DNA of 64,000 bases from NCBI GenBank assembly GCA_026225945.1, contig JAMJFZ010001133.1:7832501-7896500 (forward strand), given 5' to 3'. The stretch is from Cricetomys ansorgei. Lineage: Eukaryota > Chordata > Mammalia > Rodentia > Nesomyidae. The translations under genes were made by a program, and so were the position numbers. The notes below the pieces were generated by a model. It made no database searches. It saw only the letters and a list, made by a program, of their open reading frames with translations, and was not told where the DNA came from. Numbering within the stretch: the stretch's first letter is position 1; every line of letters begins with the position of its first letter. This document shows positions 9,600 through 22,506 of the stretch, in pieces.

Positions 9600-10510
9600 A
9601 CTTATGAAAATTTAATTATGTATTTACTTATTAAAAATTAAATAACTAAGCATATTTCCTTTAATTTATATGGAAAATAATTTTTGCTATATCACTTAAA
9701 TCATATCTCTGGCAGTAAACTACACAGCCATTGGTATATACCAGGATCTTGAAAAGTCTTAAATGATCTAAAAATATTTCAAGTAGTATAGTCATATGAT
9801 TTGCATAAAATGCATACATATTCATGAAGTTCAAGAAGTAATACAACAAGCATAGTTGGGCAAATGGGTGTTATTGTAATGGTGTTACATTTTCATACGC
9901 TTTAACATTATTAGTAAATTTATACACCTCTGGAAAAATTACTGACCCTTAAAGAATACCAATATTATCAATTTAAGATAACTTCTTAGCAATTTATATC
10001 CTCAACCTGATCTCACGTAACTTCCAGTGATGTCAGACTCAGAAGATTGTTGTCTTCCTGGTGAGTCAGTGACTGACAACTAGAGATTAAAGTTCCAGAA
10101 TCCTGAGTTAATTGTGGCCATTGCAGTATTTCTGTCATATTCTATTTGCAGCAGCAAATGAAAATTAGTCACGTGGTAATAAGTAATTGGAGAAAGAGCT
10201 ATCAGGAAAGCAAAATGCATCTGGGGCCAAGAATCACAAACACATTTCCACCAAACCCTCCAGAAACATGTTCAGATACAGAGGTAGGAAAGTCCTGATC
10301 CACATGCAGTTGAGAGTATTTTCTTACTTAGGAGATTTTGTTCAGTAGATGATCATGAGACTTTTGTCCTTGTATCTGGAAGGATTACAAAATAAACATA
10401 CACATTAAACCAAAACTGTTAAGTATAACTTAGCCTTATAGGAAAATATGCTAGTGTTTCACAGACAACAAATAAAAATGCTGAATTGGAGTATAGGCAG
10501 TAACCTGTAT
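9600..10510. other. AT-rich DNA, nothing recognised
   Basis: No supported gene. A less AT-rich portion lies at 10000-10300, but it has no splice-bounded open frame that I can support. Confidence 0.45.
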
Positions 10511-10515
10511 TCTTA

Positions 10516-10795
10516 ATTAGATCCCCTGAACCTATGTTGAAAAAAAGTCCTGGCTTGGGGGTACATCCTAGTAATTCCAATACTAGCAAGACAGAGAGAG
10601 ATTGATTCCTAGTGCTTTCTGGTCAGCCAGATGAGCATACTTATTGAGCATCATGCCAATGACAGACAGCGTCTTATATAACAAGGTGCATGTCTCCTGA
10701 GGAGAAATAGCCAAAGTTAGTGTCACATACCTGTATATGTATGCATGCACAATGCACACACACACGCCTCCTGCACAAACATATGTATTCTCATG
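10516..10795 (+). mobile_element. RSINE1/B3-type SINE
   Basis: Landmarks: 'gatcccctgaacctatgt', 'ctagtaattccaatactag', 'gacagagagagattgattcc', 'gctttctggtcagccagatg', 'acatacctgtatatgtatgc' and a CA-rich tail. The usual 5' head is missing. Confidence 0.65.
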
Positions 10796-11191
10796 AACAT
10801 AAACCTACAAGAAAACATGCCCATTTATGCACAAAAAGTTAAATATTCATTTAAATTGAGAGCAGGTAAAATATGAAGGCTAATCAATTGAAATTTGAAC
10901 CATAAAATATTAATGCACAATAAAAATAAAATTATGTGTTTTTATATACAGTAAATCCTTGTCAATGTCTGCTTTTGAAGAAGGAAGGTAGAAAAACAAT
11001 CAAGGGCCCATTTTATCACAAGTACTGTACTTGGCTTGTGATTTGCTTGTAGTATTTGATTGTTAATTGATTTCATTAAGATATTATGCTGTATGTGTTG
11101 TGCAGATAAAAAATAGTCTCTGAGTTACATAAAATGTATTTATATCTTTATATACAAGCTACATACATAGAGTATTTTAAAGTAGATAGAG

Positions 11192-11405
11192 CAATGGAGA
11201 GATGGGTCAGTGGTTACGAGCACTGAATGATTTTCCCTGTAGAGTATCCAGATGCCAAGCTGAGCACCTACAATGAAACTCATAATCACCTGTAATACCA
11301 GTCATAGGGGATATGACACCCTTTTCTTCCATCCTTGCACATGAGGCCAACACATGGCACGCATACATACAGGCAAAACATCCACACACATAAAAATAAA
11401 TATAA
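11192..11405 (+). mobile_element. B2-family SINE
   Basis: Starts 'aatggagagatgggtcagtg' with 'gttacgagcactgaatgatt' and ends in an A-rich tail with 'aaaataaatataaataac'. The middle ('catgaggccaacacatggca') is B2-like but diverged. Confidence 0.72.
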
Positions 11406-11529
11406 ATAACAATTCAAAATGAAATACAATGTAGATAGCATGTGAAGATAAACTTGTTTTTTATTTTATTAAAAGGTCCATCTTAGAAAAGTGAAACAAC
11501 ATTGGTGAATAACAACTGAAATTTATATA

Positions 11530-11557
11530 TGTGTGTGTATGTATACATACACACACA
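11530..11557. repeat. Perfect 28-bp palindrome in TG/CA alternating DNA
   Basis: Centred on GTATAC between 11543 and 11544, with 14 bases pairing on each side without a loop. (AC)n continues to about 11565. Could extrude as a hairpin or cruciform. Confidence 0.9.
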
Positions 11558-11574
11558 CACACACATATGCCTTT

Positions 11575-13070
11575 ACATGCCTTTAATATATTAAAGCTAT
11601 AAGTCCTCTTTCAAATTCATGTGACATATTGAGGCTTCTTTTGCACACTGGTGGCAAGATAAGCCACCAATATACAAATATATTCATGTATAAATATAGA
11701 TAGCCTTTCCATTATTCTATATTATTTTAGGTAAAATGATATATTAAGCATTTGGAATTTGAATTTCACAGTTGAAGGATCTAATCACCCATGCAGCTGT
11801 CAAATTCAGAGCAGCATATGAGAAGTGGGAGAGATGTACAAGTGTCAGGAAAAGGAACGTCCTTTTAAGTACCAAGATTTCACTGACAGATGGCTTGATA
11901 GCTTATTTTTTATATTCTATGAATTCTCATAGACTCCATAGCAAATGTATTTTAATAATGCCTCAAATGTCAAATTAATTTATTGAAGTAATCAGATGAT
12001 GGAAAGTAGGTTTACAACACATTAAATGAGAAATGGAAAGATATTCTTCACAATCATATATACTGTTGAAATTCAATAGACTCAATTAATTTAATTTATT
12101 TCTTTTTAGACAGTGTAGACATGAGATTTCTGTGAAATTATAGGTAGAAAAATTACTGGAATATACAGAAATATTAGGAGGTAAATCTCCTAAGATCTCC
12201 TCAAATTGGAAGGAGCCACAATGTTGATAACAAAAGATTTAGGTTAAAATCCCAACTTAAAAGTAATGGACATAAATAGAAGATTTAAAAATTAACAAAT
12301 GCCTACATTTCCAGTGTAAAAGAAAAATAAGAAGAGATGGTAAGCACTCTAATCCTGCAGGAGATGGAGTGCTCCCTTATAACATTTTAGTGATTTGCTC
12401 TCAAAAATAGTGTAAGGAATGGAGGAATCATCATTCCATAGGAAAGAAACCTTAGAAGCATGATGCCAGGAAGGTGGTGAGTACTACCCACAAAATCAAG
12501 GTCACGTGGGTATCCTGTAGCCTGTGATAAGCTGAGAAGGCAAGGGAACTTTGTGACATCCTTTCCCCAAGCCTATTTTCCTCTACTAAAAGGCTGACTA
12601 AGATAATATACACTGACATTTTCTACAGGATGCTATCTGGGTTCACCATGTGACTGTCAATACCATGTTCAACAAAGATCCAGAAATTGTCCCCGACACA
12701 AAAATAGATCTGTCAGTCAGTACAAGTGGATGTAGTGAAGAGGCTTAGATCAGACTTTAAAATGATAAGAATACATACATACATACACATCTATCATATA
12801 TCAAACCCCAAAACTGCAAATAAAACAAAATGCCCCTAGCGAAATTCCAATGTCTGGCTTACCCAAAGTAGTAATGCACTGACTTTAAAATCTTAGATTT
12901 TAAAAAAATGTATGATGATATAAGCTTTTAAAATGAATAAGACATCATGAGATAACTCTTTAGAATATTTGAAAGTTGTAGATTCATATTGATTTTAAAG
13001 TAAAATTAATTAAAAAAGAAATGTTGAGACTTTAATTCTTTTAACTTTCATGAATAAGCATTTTGTTTTG
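11575..13070. other. Unique AT-rich DNA, no gene seen
   Basis: Contains a small (CATA)n patch at about 12772-12790. A 68-codon frame at 11772-11978 shows no protein features. The moderately GC-rich part at 12340-12600 matches nothing I recognise. Confidence 0.45.
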
Positions 13071-13074
13071 GGGT

Positions 13075-13425
13075 TTTTTGCATATGTATGTCTGGGTTTA
13101 CGTATGTATATGCATTCATATGCAGGTGGGCATCCTTTTAGGTACATGTGTACCCATGCAAGTCAAGGCTAATGGCTGATAACAAGTTTATTCTCTCTCA
13201 TTCTCCACTTTATTTACAGAGTCATGATTTTGCAAGTTTCAGATATATTTAGCCTTTTTACTCCAGAAATCCATTGTCTCTACCTTCAAGACACTGGGAT
13301 TACAGGCAAGCTAATTACACTCACCTGACATTTTTGAAGATGCTGGGTATCCGCAATCCTGTCCTGATGCTTCCTGGCAAGTGCATTAAACACCGAGGCA
13401 TCTCCACAGGCCTCCAATTAAAATT
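13075..13425 (-). mobile_element. Composite rodent SINE-like repeat
   Basis: Antisense order: GT-rich 'gtatgtctgggtttacgtat', 'ctctccactttatttaca', B1-like 'gacactgggattacaggc', then 'gatgctgggtatccgcaatc', 'ctgatgcttcctggcaagtg'. A (TAAAAT)n patch of about four copies adjoins at 13417-13440. Confidence 0.6.
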
Positions 13426-13440
13426 AAAATTAAAATTAAT

Positions 13441-14730
13441 TTGCACTGCCTATGATTCCTAAGGCTGTGCCTGAACTTGTTTTTACCATGGGTTGACCAG
13501 ACATTTAGTCAGACATTATATTAAACCTAGGAGTTTCTGAGAGAAAGTGGTTTCTTGAGTTTGATATTTAAGTTGATAGATACCCTACTTGGAATAGATA
13601 GGCTTCATGCAAACACTCAAAGGCCTCATAATGAAAAGTCAGATCCCTCCCCAAGTAAAAGACACTATTGGTTCCCTAGCGCATCCAGCTTGCTCCTTCC
13701 TTTCATACTTTCTGAAGATCTTGGAACTGTCATGTTTATTAGTGAGAATCAATCCTTTATCACAAACCACTTAAATTACATATGCCACACTGGCTGTGTC
13801 CTCTGAGTATCTTAATGCAGAACTTAAACATATCCTTCATGTAGTAATTCTTTTTACCGTGAATTAACAAAATAAACCTGCTCAGAATTATCTAGGAAAT
13901 TTTAGTTACTTTAATCTGGATTTTTAAAAAATAAGATATACCATTTTTATCATTGGTAGAGTTATTGAGTTTTATAATGTGACTGTGATTATTAAAATGT
14001 ACCTTAAATCATTTAGGAGTGAAATGTCATACTGTCAAAAACTCTCTGGAAAATTAATAATTAATGGTAAAAATACAATGCTAAGAAAAGTGAAACCAAA
14101 CCAGTGGTTTTAAATTTAATAAAGACAGTTTTTATACTGATATTCCTCTATTTTCTCTATATTTACCTCTCCAAAATATTAGACCAGCAGAATGAAATTC
14201 AACCATAAGTAGTTACCTTCGCATTGTATCTACAGTATAAACCCAAAGCTAAAGGCCATTATATAGGTTTGGCCTACCAAAATTTTAAGTCATTGGTGCC
14301 CCTTATACGTGGACATATACTAGTGTAAGAAAAAATAGGATTCTGTATTTGTAACCTTAGTTTCATTTGAGATTTCTTTGTTTTAACTGATAAAAGCTGA
14401 AATTACTTTAACTGATAATGAAGATTAAACTTCTACTATTAAACCAATATTAATTGATATTAAAGATTAAAATTCTATTGGAGAAATCCTATTTAACATA
14501 GGTTAACATTTAACATAGGTACTTGAGATTGAAGGAAAGCTAAATGTACAAGAGTACAGATGCAGCCTCTTAATGGTTTCTGGCAGAAAGCTTGGAAGAA
14601 AAACCTATCTCTTTTCTACAGTCTCAACAATTAGCTCAACCAGTAACCTAAAACACACTACTACTTTAGTTTCTCTTATTTTTATTTATTTTTTTTTCAC
14701 TTTCACTTTCAGTTCCTTTATTTTTTTCTT
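13441..14730. other. AT-rich DNA, no gene seen
   Basis: No supported gene. The 83-codon frame at 13555-13806 has an ordinary composition and no recognised domain. Confidence 0.42.
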
Positions 14731-14734
14731 TTAC

Positions 14735-14837
14735 AAAAGTGTGATCATGCTATGTAGCCCTCATTGCCTCTAAATTTGTGATCCTCCTGTTTCGTTTTCC
14801 AGAGTGTTATGCTATCAGTTATGGCACTAGGCTTTGC
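14735..14837 (-). mobile_element. B1/PB1-type SINE fragment
   Basis: Antisense B1 landmarks: 'catgctatgtagccctcatt', 'tttgtgatcctcctgtttcg', 'ccagagtgttatgcta'. A T-rich stretch (14680-14732) at the left is the reversed A tail. Old. Confidence 0.65.
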
Positions 14838-15281
14838 TACTGCTTTTGTTCATGTGCTTTCCAATAATTTTATCCACAAAATCAAATGTGCCCAACATTG
14901 TGCTGTAACATAGAATGAAAACACTTCCCACTGATTAGCATGTAAACAATACAGATTATTGTTTTAACCTAGAAATTGAGCATAGGAGTAATATGAAACT
15001 AAGGGGAAGTGGATATTAGTTCACATCTCACATTAGAAGTGTTTTATAACTGAGTCTTTAGAGTTAGTGAGTTAATCAAAACAAAAAGAAGGATTGAACA
15101 CACGATGATATACATATATATAAGCATCCCATGCATTAAGAATACCAAAGTGCATGGCTTACATCATAATAAGAGAAACTACAGTTAGCACTCACTTGCA
15201 GGTTGCTATTGCTTTTCTCTAATATCCAGAATCTCAGCTCCTTCAAGAAATGCTGATCCTAACCTTGGTCCTGGAAGGATA

Positions 15282-15327
15282 AAACCAAACCAAACCAAAC
15301 CAAACCAAACCAAACCAAAACAAAAAA
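15282..15327. repeat. (AAACC)n pentanucleotide microsatellite
   Basis: About eight units of AAACC, ending in an A-rich run. Confidence 0.95.
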
Positions 15328-15572
15328 CATGTCAACATTATAGTAACAAATTCCTCACAAAAAGGTAAAAAGTATCATAATGCTGATTTATGACAAAGAG
15401 ACAGGAACCATTTAAAGAGATTTCAATGTGCCCAATTAGAACAATATGCACAATAAGATAAAGCTGTGTTTATTATTGTGCAATTTGTACAATAATGTGT
15501 ATAAATTGTAAGGATATGTTAATATCCCTTGGGTCATACTAATGTAAATATATGGAAGATATATTTTAGGTG

Positions 15573-15712
15573 TATAAGTAGACAGATAAATAAGTGATAG
15601 ATATCATAGAGATAGATGATGCATAGATAACGGACATGCATAGATGGATACAAAGATGATAGACTAATTTATCATAGGTAGATTATAGATACATAGGTAC
15701 TTAGATTATTGA
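15573..15712. repeat. Degenerate GATA/TAGA tetranucleotide repeat
   Basis: Many interrupted 'gata', 'taga' and 'gatg' words over about 140 bp, read as a decayed (GATA)n microsatellite. Confidence 0.7.
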
Positions 15713-15714
15713 TA

Positions 15715-16325
15715 AATTATGCATTTTCTCTGTGATGAAGAATTATAATTGACCTATATACACAAGGAGATGAAAATGTTTCCACTTATCAAGTATGGTC
15801 TGTGCACAGTGACTTTCTTCCAAGGACTACAATGTGGAATGAGAACTGGCATTGACCTGGAGTTACTATGGATAATGATAAATTATGATGGTAATATACG
15901 TTCTCATTATGAGGTGACAAGGATGACATTTTGTCTCTGATGTCTTCCTCCAAGAGGTTACAACCTTAATAAAAACAGAAACATCAGAAGAATGTAAATT
16001 AAAAAATATTCTACAAAAAATTCAGCATTGTTCTTCAGCTACTGAAGGTCATAAAAATCAAGTAAAATCTGAGATTGTTATTAACGATGAAAATCTAGTG
16101 ACACTGATAGCTATCTGTGATGTGTCCTCTACAAGGTCGTGTAAGGGGATAGACGTAACAAAAATAATGGTTCAGTATCATTTTGCTAATAAGAAAAATC
16201 ATACCCTTCTAATATAAAAATCTACTAAGGGGAAATAATGTAATATTATATGATAATTATCATTATTTTCTGTCTCTTATGTAAATAAAAATTATTATAG
16301 CTTATGTTTTAGTTAACATTTTAGA
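15715..16325. other. AT-rich DNA, no gene seen
   Basis: A 63-codon frame at 15749-15940 is not supported by any motif. Confidence 0.42.
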
Positions 16326-16329
16326 TTAC

Positions 16330-16785
16330 AATTATATGTCTCCCTCTCTTTCTTCCCTCCAAACTATTCTGTTATACCCTTCCCTGCTTTCCTTCAAATT
16401 AATGATTTCTTTTTCATTAATTGTTATTGCATATATACATAACCTGCTCAGTCTGTATAATGTTACTTCTATACATTATGCATTTTTTTCGGGGCTGACC
16501 ATTTGGCACTGAGCAACTAAAGAGTATGCTCATCACTAAGGAAGACCACAGCTCCTGCTCTCACTTTTTCTGACATATCTATAGTTCTTTGTGTAGAGTT
16601 GAGGTCTCATAGGATTTTGCCATTCCACTCTGTCTCTAATCCTGAGGCTCTTACAATCTCTTTGCTTCCTCTTCCACAATGTTCCTTGAATCTTAGGTGT
16701 AAGAGTGTTTTGTAGATGTACTTACTGGGACTAAGATCCACAACTCTGTATTTTGATTGGTTGTACTTTTCTGTACCACATAAAT
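16330..16785 (-). mobile_element. Lx-type LINE-1 3'UTR fragment
   Basis: Antisense landmarks: the 'ctccctctctttcttccctc' block, 'ctcagtctgtataatgttac', 'ggggctgaccatttggcact', 'ctttgtgtagagttgaggtc', 'ccacaatgttccttgaatct', 'gggactaagatccacaactc' and 'attttgattggttgta'. It aligns by eye along its length with 54690-55320. Confidence 0.78.
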
Positions 16786-16796
16786 GGGCAATAGGT

Positions 16797-16955
16797 TGTG
16801 GTTTTCAAACTTCAAAGTCCACTCCCAATGATACAAGTCCTCCAGGAAGACCGCATATCTTAAACTTTCTCAAACAGTTGTACAGATTGCAGACCAGGCA
16901 TTCAAATCCAGTACCCTATGGGAATTTGTCTCATTTGAACAATCACAGCAACATA
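16797..16955 (-). mobile_element. MaLR-type LTR fragment (ORR1-like)
   Basis: Antisense pattern 'tgtggttttcaaacttcaaa', 'ccactcccaatgatacaagt', 'ggcattcaaatccagtaccc', 'tatgggaatttgtctcattt' matches the 5' half of an ORR1-like LTR. It directly follows the L1 fragment. Confidence 0.55.
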
Positions 16956-17286
16956 AAAAAAAATCACTTCCTTATTTGTAAAACTAACAGTTTTACATAG
17001 AACATAGAACAACATAGAACAACAAACAGTAAAGGAAATACACCTCATAGAAAGTATATTAAATAATAACTTTTTGTAAGTAGGGAACTGGTTAATGGGT
17101 GTAAAATTACTGATAATGGAGTGAATAAAAGAATATGTTCAATAAAAGAATGCCTAGCCTGATAGAGGGAGCAAATGATGTCTCACTCAGACAAGAGGAA
17201 ACATGGTCATAAGTAATTGACATGCAGGCAGTTAGAGTTATGCTAAAGAATTTGAACTCACCTTATATACCATAAAAATGACTTAG

Positions 17287-17445
17287 AACCTCTCATCCTC
17301 CTGTATTCAGTTCCAGAGAACTGTGATTATAGGTATATTTACCCAAGTATCCCTGATTTATATCTGGTGCTGGAAATCAAACCCAGGTCTTCCTGCTTGT
17401 AAGGCAATCGCTCTACTTAATGGGCTACATTGCCAACCACTTGCC
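17287..17445 (-). mobile_element. B4-type SINE (B1 + ID composite)
   Basis: Antisense B1 part ('ctcctgtattcagttcca', 'gtgattataggtatatttac') followed by an antisense ID part ('ggtgctggaaatcaaaccca', 'taaggcaatcgctctactta', 'gggctacattgccaacc'). Orientation is opposite to the B4 at 1106-1312. Confidence 0.78.
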
Positions 17446-17449
17446 CTTT

Positions 17450-18840
17450 TATCACTAGGTGAAAAAAGTATAACATAATGGATGTTTGGGTAAATATGTG
17501 TCTGTGATCACATTTAAAGACTTAAGGTATAATATGCAGTCACTATTGCCATCCTCTAAAGTAGGAACAAGATTTAGTAGAAGGGGTTCAAGGCTTGTTT
17601 TGTTGTTACTTTTTATTTTTCTTTTGCCTTGGTTTTTGAGCCTAACTATGACTAAGAACTTCAAGTAGAAAATCACATCCTTAATTACAATCACAACTTA
17701 AAGAGTGTTGTAAGAGTAAAGATCCTTGGTGCAGCAACGTCAACAGAACAATATAATTTAACCAAGACACAACGTACAGTATCTAGAAAAGCAAACCACA
17801 ACTAAAGAATCGTGATGATAGTAAGCACCTAAGAAAAAGTGGATCTTTATCAGCAGAGAGTGAGTTGATGTAATATGTATTCAAGCAAACATATCTGACA
17901 TTGAAGTATGTAAGGCTTACTTATACACAGGAGGAATGTAGCAATGTTCCTGTCAATAAATGATTTATTTTAAGAATTTCAGTGAATGTTTAAATTCAGA
18001 TGATAACACAAAGAGAGGGGAAAAAAGAGATTGCTTTAAGGTACATTGGAAATGTAAAAATGGCTTGTCAAATGGATAAGGGAATAGATGGTATCTGAGC
18101 ATAGAAAAATTCTGAAGGATGTTTCTAGAATGATAGGCAAACTGTCATTTACAATAGACATAATATATATGTAAGAGAGAATATTGATATTGAAGACATT
18201 CAGCACGTCTGCAACTGTGAATTTGAAAAGATTAATATGGGCAAAGTTAACATTCATTGTATAAACCTAGAAATTTAACTCTGGAGAATATGTGGACTAT
18301 AATTACACATATGATAACCAAACACATAAATATCATAATTAATGCAGTGTCTATAATCCATATGACCCGTAAGGAAAGGAAATGTTTTCGAAATAAAAAA
18401 TAAAAATGATTTATGAAAGAGATAATGAAAAGTTATTGAAAAATCATATTTGTAAGAGTAATCACTCAGAGGGAAAAAATTAATAAATGCGAATGGTGTT
18501 TTAAGTATGTACCTATGAGAATTAACATGACTTCAACGTTTGGGATTAATAATGAATTTACTTGCGCATCATCTCTGTAAAAAAATCATTCAATGCAGAC
18601 TCAAATATGATGAACTTAAATGTGAGTTTGGAATAAATGTGTGGGAGACATGAGAATAGGCTTTACCCACTCTTCAGAAGGATGATAATAAGAGAGCAGA
18701 CGTGGGCTTAGTCTAAGTTTAAGTCATTTTGCCTTTTTATAAACACTTTTTGGTTCTTTTTTTCTTGGTTATGGTAAAGGACTATAGTTATACAATATGC
18801 AAGAGAGGGTGGGTATCACTCAAATTACCAGTGCAGAAGT
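17450..18840. other. AT-rich DNA, no gene seen
   Basis: Overlapping frames on both strands at 17455-17694 and a 73-codon frame at 18036-18257 are short and featureless. Confidence 0.42.
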
Positions 18841-18842
18841 AT

Positions 18843-19110
18843 GAAGAGCTAAGATTGGGTCACCAGAGCCCACATAAAAAAAAAAAAAAAAGCTATATGT
18901 TTTGCAGCACATATATAACCCCAGTGCTTGAGGAATTGAGACATTTGGCTCCATGGAACTCAGTGGCCTGCAAGTCTTGCCAATTAGTAAGCTCCACTGA
19001 AAGACTCTGATATATGGTGGAAAATGACTGAGAATGACACCAAATGTTCAAACTTTCGGCCTCTATATACACACATACATATGCATGCACACCTTCATGC
19101 ACATGTGTAT
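18843..19110 (+). mobile_element. RSINE1/B3-type SINE with internal poly(A)
   Basis: Landmarks: 'gggtcaccagagcccacata', an A run at about 18876-18891, 'acatatataaccccagtgct', 'ccaattagtaagctccactg', 'aaagactctgatatat'. The tail runs into CA-rich DNA. The A run replaces the short A-rich spacer usual for this family. Confidence 0.65.
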
Positions 19111-19129
19111 ACACACACACACACACACA
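19110..19129. repeat. (AC)n microsatellite
   Basis: About ten AC units in the tail of the preceding SINE. Confidence 0.9.
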
Positions 19130-19131
19130 AA

Positions 19132-21070
19132 TATACATACTCAATAAACAAAACAGTAAATATCACAGGTAATGAAAGATATTACATTAAATTGTTCTTA
19201 GAAGCAGAGAAAGAAGATGAACTCAAGAGTAAAAAAAAGCAATAAAGTGATAAGATTCAAAACTGAACATATTGGAGAGAGACAGCTGATTATTTTCTAG
19301 AAGATGTTAACTGCTAAACAACTTTAGAAGTTAGAAAAGAGGGAACTGCAGTGACAACTTACAATTCTTCTGTACCAAATATCCTTGTCTGTGCCTCTTA
19401 TTTTTGTATATCCTTTTGTTTGTTCATTTTATATAGAGTTTTTAGTAATATTTTATTTGCCATTCGCTAAATACCCATGATATTATGCGTATTTACATAG
19501 AAAGGAGACAGGTGATTCTCAGTCCATCCAGCAAAACAAAAGGAAAGACCATGTACTTGAGTAAAGAAAGAAGTATACACACACTGGGACACCTTTGAAC
19601 TTGACTCAAGGTTAGTCTAAGTGAGGGAATACTGAAGGCTCTACTGTCTACATAAAGTAGTGTACTATCTTTATTACTCTCTGTACCTGTCAAGCAATCA
19701 AGCCATCTCTAAACATTCTCCGTTTTGAAACTACAACAGCTGTTTACCATAACTACAGACACCTACAGGAATAAATCTGATGGAGAGAGAATGAGTCCAG
19801 TTGGAGTTAGATATTCCTTATGCAGACTAAAATGGAATGATGGATAGAGTCAGATCTTCATATCCCTACAGGTGGAGCTCAGCAATAGACACTTAGTTGC
19901 TCCATATTTGGGGATCAGATTGTAAACTAAAACCAAGCAGGTTTATCATCTGTAGCTATACAAGAGTGGGCAATGTGGAAAGTTCTAGGCCAGTGAGAGT
20001 GAAGATACACTTAGAAAATGACCTTTCAGTAGCTTCCTGCAGTTTGCCATTTAAACCAGAAGAAATGATTTGATGCCATTTCTCACGATTGTATAACTTG
20101 TTTCAATCCAATCTCAATCCTTGTTGGTCATTCCATAGGAGCTGTGTGGTCCTTCCTTACATGGCCAACCTGAAGTAGAGCATGATGCCTAAGTTTCCAG
20201 GATAGAACCAAAAACTTGCAATAGTCCATTTATCTATACTTTTAATATATATTTTCTTCTAGAATTCTTATTACATGACTATCTCCAAAGACCTATGTTT
20301 TAACTCAGATTAAAATATGTAATATTTTTGCTTTTGCTTTAGAAAGATACTGACATGGCTTTGCTTTATCAGGCATAATTACCTACTAAATTGCCTTTGG
20401 TATGACATTTTTTATTGAAGAAATATGTGTGCTGCATACTTTTGTCAATGTAGAGTGATCAAATCTCTGTATTAGTGACTCATATCAATGCATTAAATCA
20501 CCTCTTTAGGGCTTTAGTAAAATAAAAAGTAAAACTAATGGTTGAAAATGAGAACAAAAAGATGTGTATGCAGAAAGGACTACTAATCAAAATTACTCAG
20601 AATTTGCTGAAGATAGAATTGTAGAATATGTTAAAATTAATGAACAGCTCAATGAGCAGGCAAATGAGAATGAAGAGGAAAGCACATTTGATCTAAAATA
20701 GGTAAAAGAAAGCATATATGCACCTAATATACATTTTGTCAGTTTCTTTTGAAAAAGTTCTACTTTTAGCTGGATTTTTTTTTGCTATTTTAAAATTAAA
20801 ATTCTTCAATTGATTTATTTACATCTAAATTGCCTTTTTCCCTTTCCCACCACTAAACAAAAATAAATTACAAAAGTTTGTTGTTGTTGTTTTGGTTTAA
20901 TCTAGATGATTTTTGCTTTATTCAGGCTCCTATCCTAAAGGAAATGAGAATTTCTATACCCATAACCCACCTACATATTATCTGTAGATGACATGTTTTA
21001 ACTAACAGATTATAAATTCTCCACATACAGGGTAAAAATTATGTGATTTCAATATGAGAGTTTATTTCTA
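19132..21070. other. AT-rich DNA, no gene seen
   Basis: No supported gene or full repeat. A (TTG)n-like stretch lies at about 20878-20893. The 19500-20200 part is less AT-rich but has stops in all frames. Confidence 0.42.
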
Positions 21071-21074
21071 CCCT

Positions 21075-21392
21075 TGTGATAGTTAATCTTGTCAACTTGA
21101 TGGAGTTAGGAAGACAGTTAGGAGACAAACATCTGTCCTAGTCTGTGAGTGTTTCCAAATAAGTTTAACTGAGGTGGGTAAATTTATTTTGAATGTGGGC
21201 AGCACAAGCCTATGAGCTTGAACACCACATTCTTCTCCACTTCCTGACTGTTGACTGTGACCCATTACCTCATGCTCTAAGCAGCAGTTCCTTCCTGCAA
21301 TGAAGAGATGTACTCTTATTATGAACCTAAATAAACCTTTCCTCCTGTAAGTTATTTTCGACGCAGCAATGAGAAAAGGAATTAATATAACC
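21075..21392 (+). mobile_element. MT-type MaLR LTR
   Basis: Near-complete solo LTR. It begins 'tgtgatagttaatcttgtca' and carries 'gtctgtgagtgtttccaaat', 'gtttaactgaggtgggtaaa', 'ttgaatgtgggcagcacaag', 'cttctccacttcctgactgt', 'cctaaataaacctttcctcc' and the end 'gcagcaatgagaaaagga'. AATAAA lies in 'cctaaataaacc' near 21330. The 100-codon minus-strand frame across it is incidental. Confidence 0.82.
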
Positions 21393-21394
21393 AC

Positions 21395-22500
21395 TACTGT
21401 TATAGCATTTTGAAAGCAGAACTTTGAAGACTCTCCTTCCTTGAGAATATATAGAAGCAGAAGACTCTTTCAATATCAGAACTGTCCACTTGACATCTTC
21501 TCATGCATCTTTTCCTCTTTTCACATCAACTCCACCAAGGACTTATTCTTTGCACTGGGTAAACAGTGGCTGACTCAGAATTACTACAGAGTCTGAGTAC
21601 AAAAAACTCTAGTGCAAAAATTCCCTTGTGTTTTTCAGAACCTGACTGGTTTTCTAGCATCAGCATCTATTCTAGAAGGGGAAAATAAATTAATGTCCAA
21701 TTCCTTAAGGTCTCCCTTAGTCCTTTAGGAATGTGGTTTCCCTTAATAATGTTGGAGATGGCTGCATCATACTCAGGAATCTGGGTTTCTGGGAAAGTGC
21801 TGTAGGTTCTGTTTTCAATCTTCTGTCTCAGAGGAAGGTCACTCTGTTACCACTTCCTCCTAATAGTGAGGAAAGCCTGAATTTGACCATGAACAATGGT
21901 GTCTGCTCTGGTGCACTTGAAAGTCCTGCTGCTTTCCCATCCAGATACAGCACTTATTGTCATCCTACCATTGCTGGAGCTTGGCCATTCCCAGTCTATT
22001 TCAGAGGGTATCCTACTGCCCTCTGGCCCCTGAGTAGCCCTAAACATGAATGATAATTAAATCCTACAATATTTTTTTTCTTTGAAGTCTAGAGACTTCT
22101 TCGTGGTGTATCAACCTTAGAGGCCAAATGTCTCTGGCTTTATAATTCCAAAGATCTATTTAGATTTCATGAGCTTCTCTCTTTCCCACTCTTGTATTAC
22201 TGCTTCTGAAAATGTGAAACATTACAACTAATTGAGAAGCTCATAATATAATATTCATGAAGCTGAGCTCAGTAATGGAAACTTACAAAGCTCGAGAATT
22301 TCTTAAAATTTACAGGAAATTCACAATTTCCCACAAGTTCACAAAAGCTGTAAGCAGTGGCTTGGGAACTTGTATTCTCAGACTTGCAGCTGCTGAAAAC
22401 TCTGTATAATTATCCAGGAAGACTCAGAGATGTGGCTGTCCTGACTCCTCAGTCATGCAGGAATGAATTTTTTCAGTGATTATTATTTAAAGTTTGTTAT
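21395..22500. other. Unique DNA, no gene supported
   Basis: A 106-codon plus-strand frame at 21733-22053 lies in a locally GC-richer stretch. It has no recognised motif and no clear splice-site frame support, so I do not call it a gene. Confidence 0.4.
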
Positions 22501-22506
22501 TCACCA

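Noticed and set aside
15282..15327. Regular short repeat suggestive of an array
   Set aside because: A simple AAACC pentanucleotide microsatellite without spacers, so not a CRISPR-like structure.
18895..18920. 'cagcacatatat' resembling the start of U6 snRNA
   Set aside because: The context is an RSINE1-type SINE, and the rest of U6 is absent.
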